From contig NZ_JBCMUN010000011.1 of assembly GCF_050467285.1 (NCBI RefSeq), forward strand, positions 186,001 to 250,000: a stretch of 64,000 bases of DNA, read 5' to 3'. Below, piece by piece: positions 61,869 through 64,000 of this stretch. The notes under the pieces are model-generated. The model had not been told where the DNA came from and did no database searches. It saw nothing but the letters and a program-made list of their open reading frames with translations. This DNA comes from Paenibacillus_E oryzisoli_A. GTDB taxonomy: Bacteria; Bacillota; Bacilli; Paenibacillales; NBRC-103111. Numbering within the stretch: the stretch's first letter is position 1; the number at the start of each line of letters is the position of its first letter. The translations under genes and the position numbers were made by a program.

Positions 61869-62291
61869 TTAGAGTTTGCGGCTTTTCGGACGCAGCGCCC
61901 AGGAGGCGATGCTAAGCGCGGCATAGAACAGCGGAAGAAGTAGGTTGAATCCACCATCGCCATAATCATGAGCGAACATATGAGACAGAGCCGCACCCGT
62001 CATTAGGAAAAAGATACCGCTATAAGCCCATTCCTTCAGCCTGGGGAACTCTGGCATGACGATTGCAATGACGCCAAGCAGCTTCCAAGCTCCGAGAATA
62101 TTCGTGACATATAACGGGAATCCAATATGCGTTACTAGATCCACATTGCCGCCATATCGAAGCAATTGCCCGATCCCGCTTAATGTAATCGAGATTGCGA
62201 GAATGATGGTGACGGTCCAGTAAGCGGCTATCCTTCCAATGGGGCGGGTTCCACCTTTTTCAATTTTTGCATGATCGGTCATCGTATTCAT
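61869..62291 (-). CDS. DoxX-family membrane protein
   Basis: 140 residues with four hydrophobic helices (ILAISITLSGIGQLL, ILGAWKLLGVIAIVM, GIFFLMTGAALSHM, LPLFYAALSIASWAL). DoxX-like proteins often appear with stress or thiol-redox genes. ATG at 62291 is chosen because AAAGGAG is eight bases upstream. It is divergent from the WYL regulator, across operator copy 2. Confidence 0.85.
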   Translation of the reverse strand: MNTMTDHAKIEKGGTRPIGRIAAYWTVTIILAISITLSGIGQLLRYGGNVDLVTHIGFPLYVTNILGAWKLLGVIAIVMPEFPRLKEWAYSGIFFLMTGAALSHMFAHDYGDGGFNLLLPLFYAALSIASWALRPKSRKL

Positions 62292-62365
62292 ATCCATTTC
62301 TCCTTTGATTTTTTGATGTGATCAAGTCATTTTGTTTTTCAACTTGATGAGTTTATAATAAACCT

Positions 62366-62392
62366 AAATCATGTCAAAAAATGATACTGTTT
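62366..62392. promoter_or_regulatory. Shared 27-base operator, copy 2
   Basis: Lies in the divergent region between the doxX-like gene and the WYL regulator, 10 bases upstream of the regulator start codon. Binding there would block the regulator promoter or its ribosome binding site. Confidence 0.75.
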
Positions 62393-62402
62393 CGAGGACC
62401 CT

Positions 62403-63365
62403 ATGAAAAAAGTAGAACGGATTAATATCATCATGCGGTATATCAACAACCGCGCCCATTTTACCATTACGGAAATCATGCAAGAGTTTAACATCTCCCG
62501 TTCGACGGCGATCAGAGATATCAGGGAAATTGAAGCGATGGGAATGCCTCTTGTTGCCGAGGTCGGGAGGGACGGGGGTTATTTTGTGATGAAAAACTCC
62601 GTCTTGCCCACTGTCCGCTTTACCGATAATGAGATCAAGGCTCTTTTTATCGCCTTCATGGCCACACGAAATCTACAACTCCCTTATCTCAAGAGTCGCC
62701 ATTCATTAGCGGAAAAATTGCTCGGTCTCATCTCTCAAAACCAGCAAGATGATCTTGTGCTGTTAAATCAAATCTTGCTCTTCGAAGGGACCAATCCCCA
62801 CAATCCTGACCTGCTTGATCTATCAGATTTGCCCCATCCGATGTTAGAACAATTCATCCAACTCCTTCTTGTAGACCGCTACTTGCTCGTTTCCGTCGAA
62901 GAAGGAAGAGAAGTTAAGTCTTATCCCATCTATCTCATGCACCTCTATCGGGAAAAAAGCTCTTGGCAAATGGAAGCCTTCGACCTAGGGGAGGAGAAGA
63001 GACGGATTATTCCAGTCGACTATCTTACCGATGTCAAACCATACCCTGAGAAAAAAAGAATAAGCAAGAAGAAGATTTCAGAACTAAGCAGACAGGAAAA
63101 AGCCATCAACCTGGTCCTCGAACTTGGTCCCAAGGCGATAGCTCAGTTCAAAAAGTACCATCCATTAAAAATCACAATTTCCTACACGAATCCTTATCAA
63201 ACTACGGCTATTTTAAAAGCGTTCATTCATGTTCATCGTGCGGATGAATTGGCTGAAATCACAAATTGGCTGCTTTTCTTAGGTGAAGATATAAGGGTCA
63301 GAGAAATACCGACAGAAGTTATAGAGGGATTTCAGGCGAGAGTGGATGTGTTAGGGAACAAGTAA
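62403..63365 (+). CDS. YafY-like transcriptional regulator (HTH and WYL)
   Basis: 320 residues. An N-terminal winged helix (MKKVERINIIMRYINNRAHFTITEIMQEFNISRSTAIRDIREIEAMG) is followed by a WYL-type ligand domain (about 130-220, with YPIYLMHLYREKSSWQMEAFDLGEEKRRIIPVDYL) and a C-terminal part. Ligand is unknown. It probably binds both 27-base operators and so controls itself, the doxX-like gene and the effector-binding operon. The 3' end overlaps the DinB gene by 34 bases (convergent). Confidence 0.9.
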   Translation: MKKVERINIIMRYINNRAHFTITEIMQEFNISRSTAIRDIREIEAMGMPLVAEVGRDGGYFVMKNSVLPTVRFTDNEIKALFIAFMATRNLQLPYLKSRHSLAEKLLGLISQNQQDDLVLLNQILLFEGTNPHNPDLLDLSDLPHPMLEQFIQLLLVDRYLLVSVEEGREVKSYPIYLMHLYREKSSWQMEAFDLGEEKRRIIPVDYLTDVKPYPEKKRISKKKISELSRQEKAINLVLELGPKAIAQFKKYHPLKITISYTNPYQTTAILKAFIHVHRADELAEITNWLLFLGEDIRVREIPTEVIEGFQARVDVLGNK

Positions 63366-63865
63366 TCAGCCATATAAAACATATAATCCGTCGGAACGCC
63401 GGCATACCCCTGCTGCCTCAGCATGGCGGTCACATTGCCCCGGTGATACGTGCCGTGATTGACCACATGCCGCAGAATCTCGGAGAACTGCATGTCCATG
63501 CTGCCGTAATGCGGATGATAGATGGTCATCATCTTATCCGGATCGGGCGTCCGGCGCAGCAGATCGCGAAACTGTTCCGCGAGGTCTGCGAACAATTGCC
63601 GCATTTCATTCACGGATTTGTTCTGCGCTTCCTCCGCCCAGCCCGGCATCTTCGCATAAATCTCTTCGTTCGGCACTTCCGCGAGCACGGCCATAAAGAG
63701 CTTTTCGAAACGGTAGATATGTGTAAGCGTCTGCGCTACGGAGGAGAATACACTTGTCACTTCCGCATGGAAGACTTCCTCCGGTAACTGTGCCAGATGA
63801 GCGAATAACTGGTCGTTCGCCCAAACATGATAATCGTACATGCGATATGGTTGTTGTTGTAACAT
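63332..63865 (-). CDS. DinB-family protein
   Basis: 177 residues forming a four-helix bundle with three metal-binding His: one in LTHIYRFEKLF and two in RHVVNHGTYHRGNV. DinB/YfiT-like proteins are damage- or stress-induced and some act as thiol transferases. GAGG lies 10 bases before the ATG. Convergent and overlapping with the WYL regulator. Confidence 0.9.
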   Translation of the reverse strand: MLQQQPYRMYDYHVWANDQLFAHLAQLPEEVFHAEVTSVFSSVAQTLTHIYRFEKLFMAVLAEVPNEEIYAKMPGWAEEAQNKSVNEMRQLFADLAEQFRDLLRRTPDPDKMMTIYHPHYGSMDMQFSEILRHVVNHGTYHRGNVTAMLRQQGYAGVPTDYMFYMADYLFPNTSTLA

Positions 63866-64000
63866 GGAATAACCTCACCTTTCTTGTATTCATCGTTTGA
63901 CTGTTCAGCCTTGTCTCTAGCATAGACCAGGTTCGCTGACAAACGCTGTCAGTGAAGTTTTAATGCCTATCGTCTTCGTAATGTGCCGCGATTCCGCGAG
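63866..64000. other. Right end of the window, no feature recognised
   Basis: Upstream region of the DinB gene. I see no complete gene. Confidence 0.4.

Overview
The window looks like chromosomal DNA of a Paenibacillus-type organism (Bacillota, Paenibacillaceae). This rests on strong AGGAGG-type ribosome binding sites with many TTG and GTG starts, two carbohydrate ABC-transporter operons carrying YesM/YesN-type two-component systems, large S-layer-homology (SLH) surface proteins, a copper-amine-oxidase-like stalk lipoprotein, and several small Bacillus-type genes (csp, ydjO). I see no rRNA, tRNA, CRISPR array, phage module or complete insertion sequence.

Layout. 0-5 kb: NfeD-like membrane protein, stalk-domain lipoprotein, His-rich small protein, cold-shock protein and YdjO, CheR. 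5-17.4 kb: a minus-strand sugar-utilisation operon, read from 15.74 kb down to 5.15 kb (permease, permease, solute-binding lipoprotein, histidine kinase, AraC-type response regulator, GH106-like glycosidase), with a separate GH43-like glycosidase upstream. 17.5-22.4 kb: fumarase, thioesterase, a DUF4177-like/YidD-fusion pair, PNPOx-like protein, a very small acidic protein and a membrane-anchored SurA/PrsA-like protein. 22.5-29.3 kb: a 2,282-residue beta-helix/Big2/SLH surface protein. 29.9-36 kb: DUF3298-like protein, a THUMP-type RNA methyltransferase, LysR with divergent ilvE, YkvA-like protein and a TIM-barrel protein. 36.2-40.8 kb: a resistance-like neighbourhood with an RlmA-type rRNA methyltransferase, ANT(6)-like adenylyltransferase, LspA-like peptidase, an unknown gene and an MFS transporter. 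40.8-49.6 kb: secreted PL1 pectate lyase, an RCC1/InlB-repeat/SLH protein and a divergent MalT-like LuxR regulator. 50.1-56.8 kb: a second minus-strand operon (kinase, regulator, binding protein, two permeases). 57-64 kb: lamin-tail-domain secreted protein, small membrane protein, and a stress-like cluster (unknown protein, effector-binding protein, DoxX, WYL regulator, DinB).

How they work together. Much of the window serves sensing, import and breakdown of plant polysaccharides: pectate lyase and SLH-anchored beta-helix proteins act outside the cell, two ABC systems import oligosaccharides, and GH106-like and GH43-like enzymes would finish the degradation. In both operons a hairpin followed by a T-run lies directly after the binding-protein gene, which would give more binding protein than downstream products.

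The most interesting signal is upstream of the RlmA-type methyltransferase: a nine-residue leader peptide ending in Arg-Leu-Arg, whose codons are perfectly complementary over 11 bases to the segment just before the methyltransferase ribosome binding site. This has the layout of an erm-type drug-inducible attenuator, on a gene family not usually described with one. Other structure not explained by the genes: a seven-copy mini-hairpin family in two distant intergenic regions, a duplicated 78-base element, a 27-base operator shared by two promoters of the WYL-regulator cluster, 21-bp-phased direct repeats at the first sugar operon promoter, and a duplicated 141-bp gene tail 11 kb from its parent.
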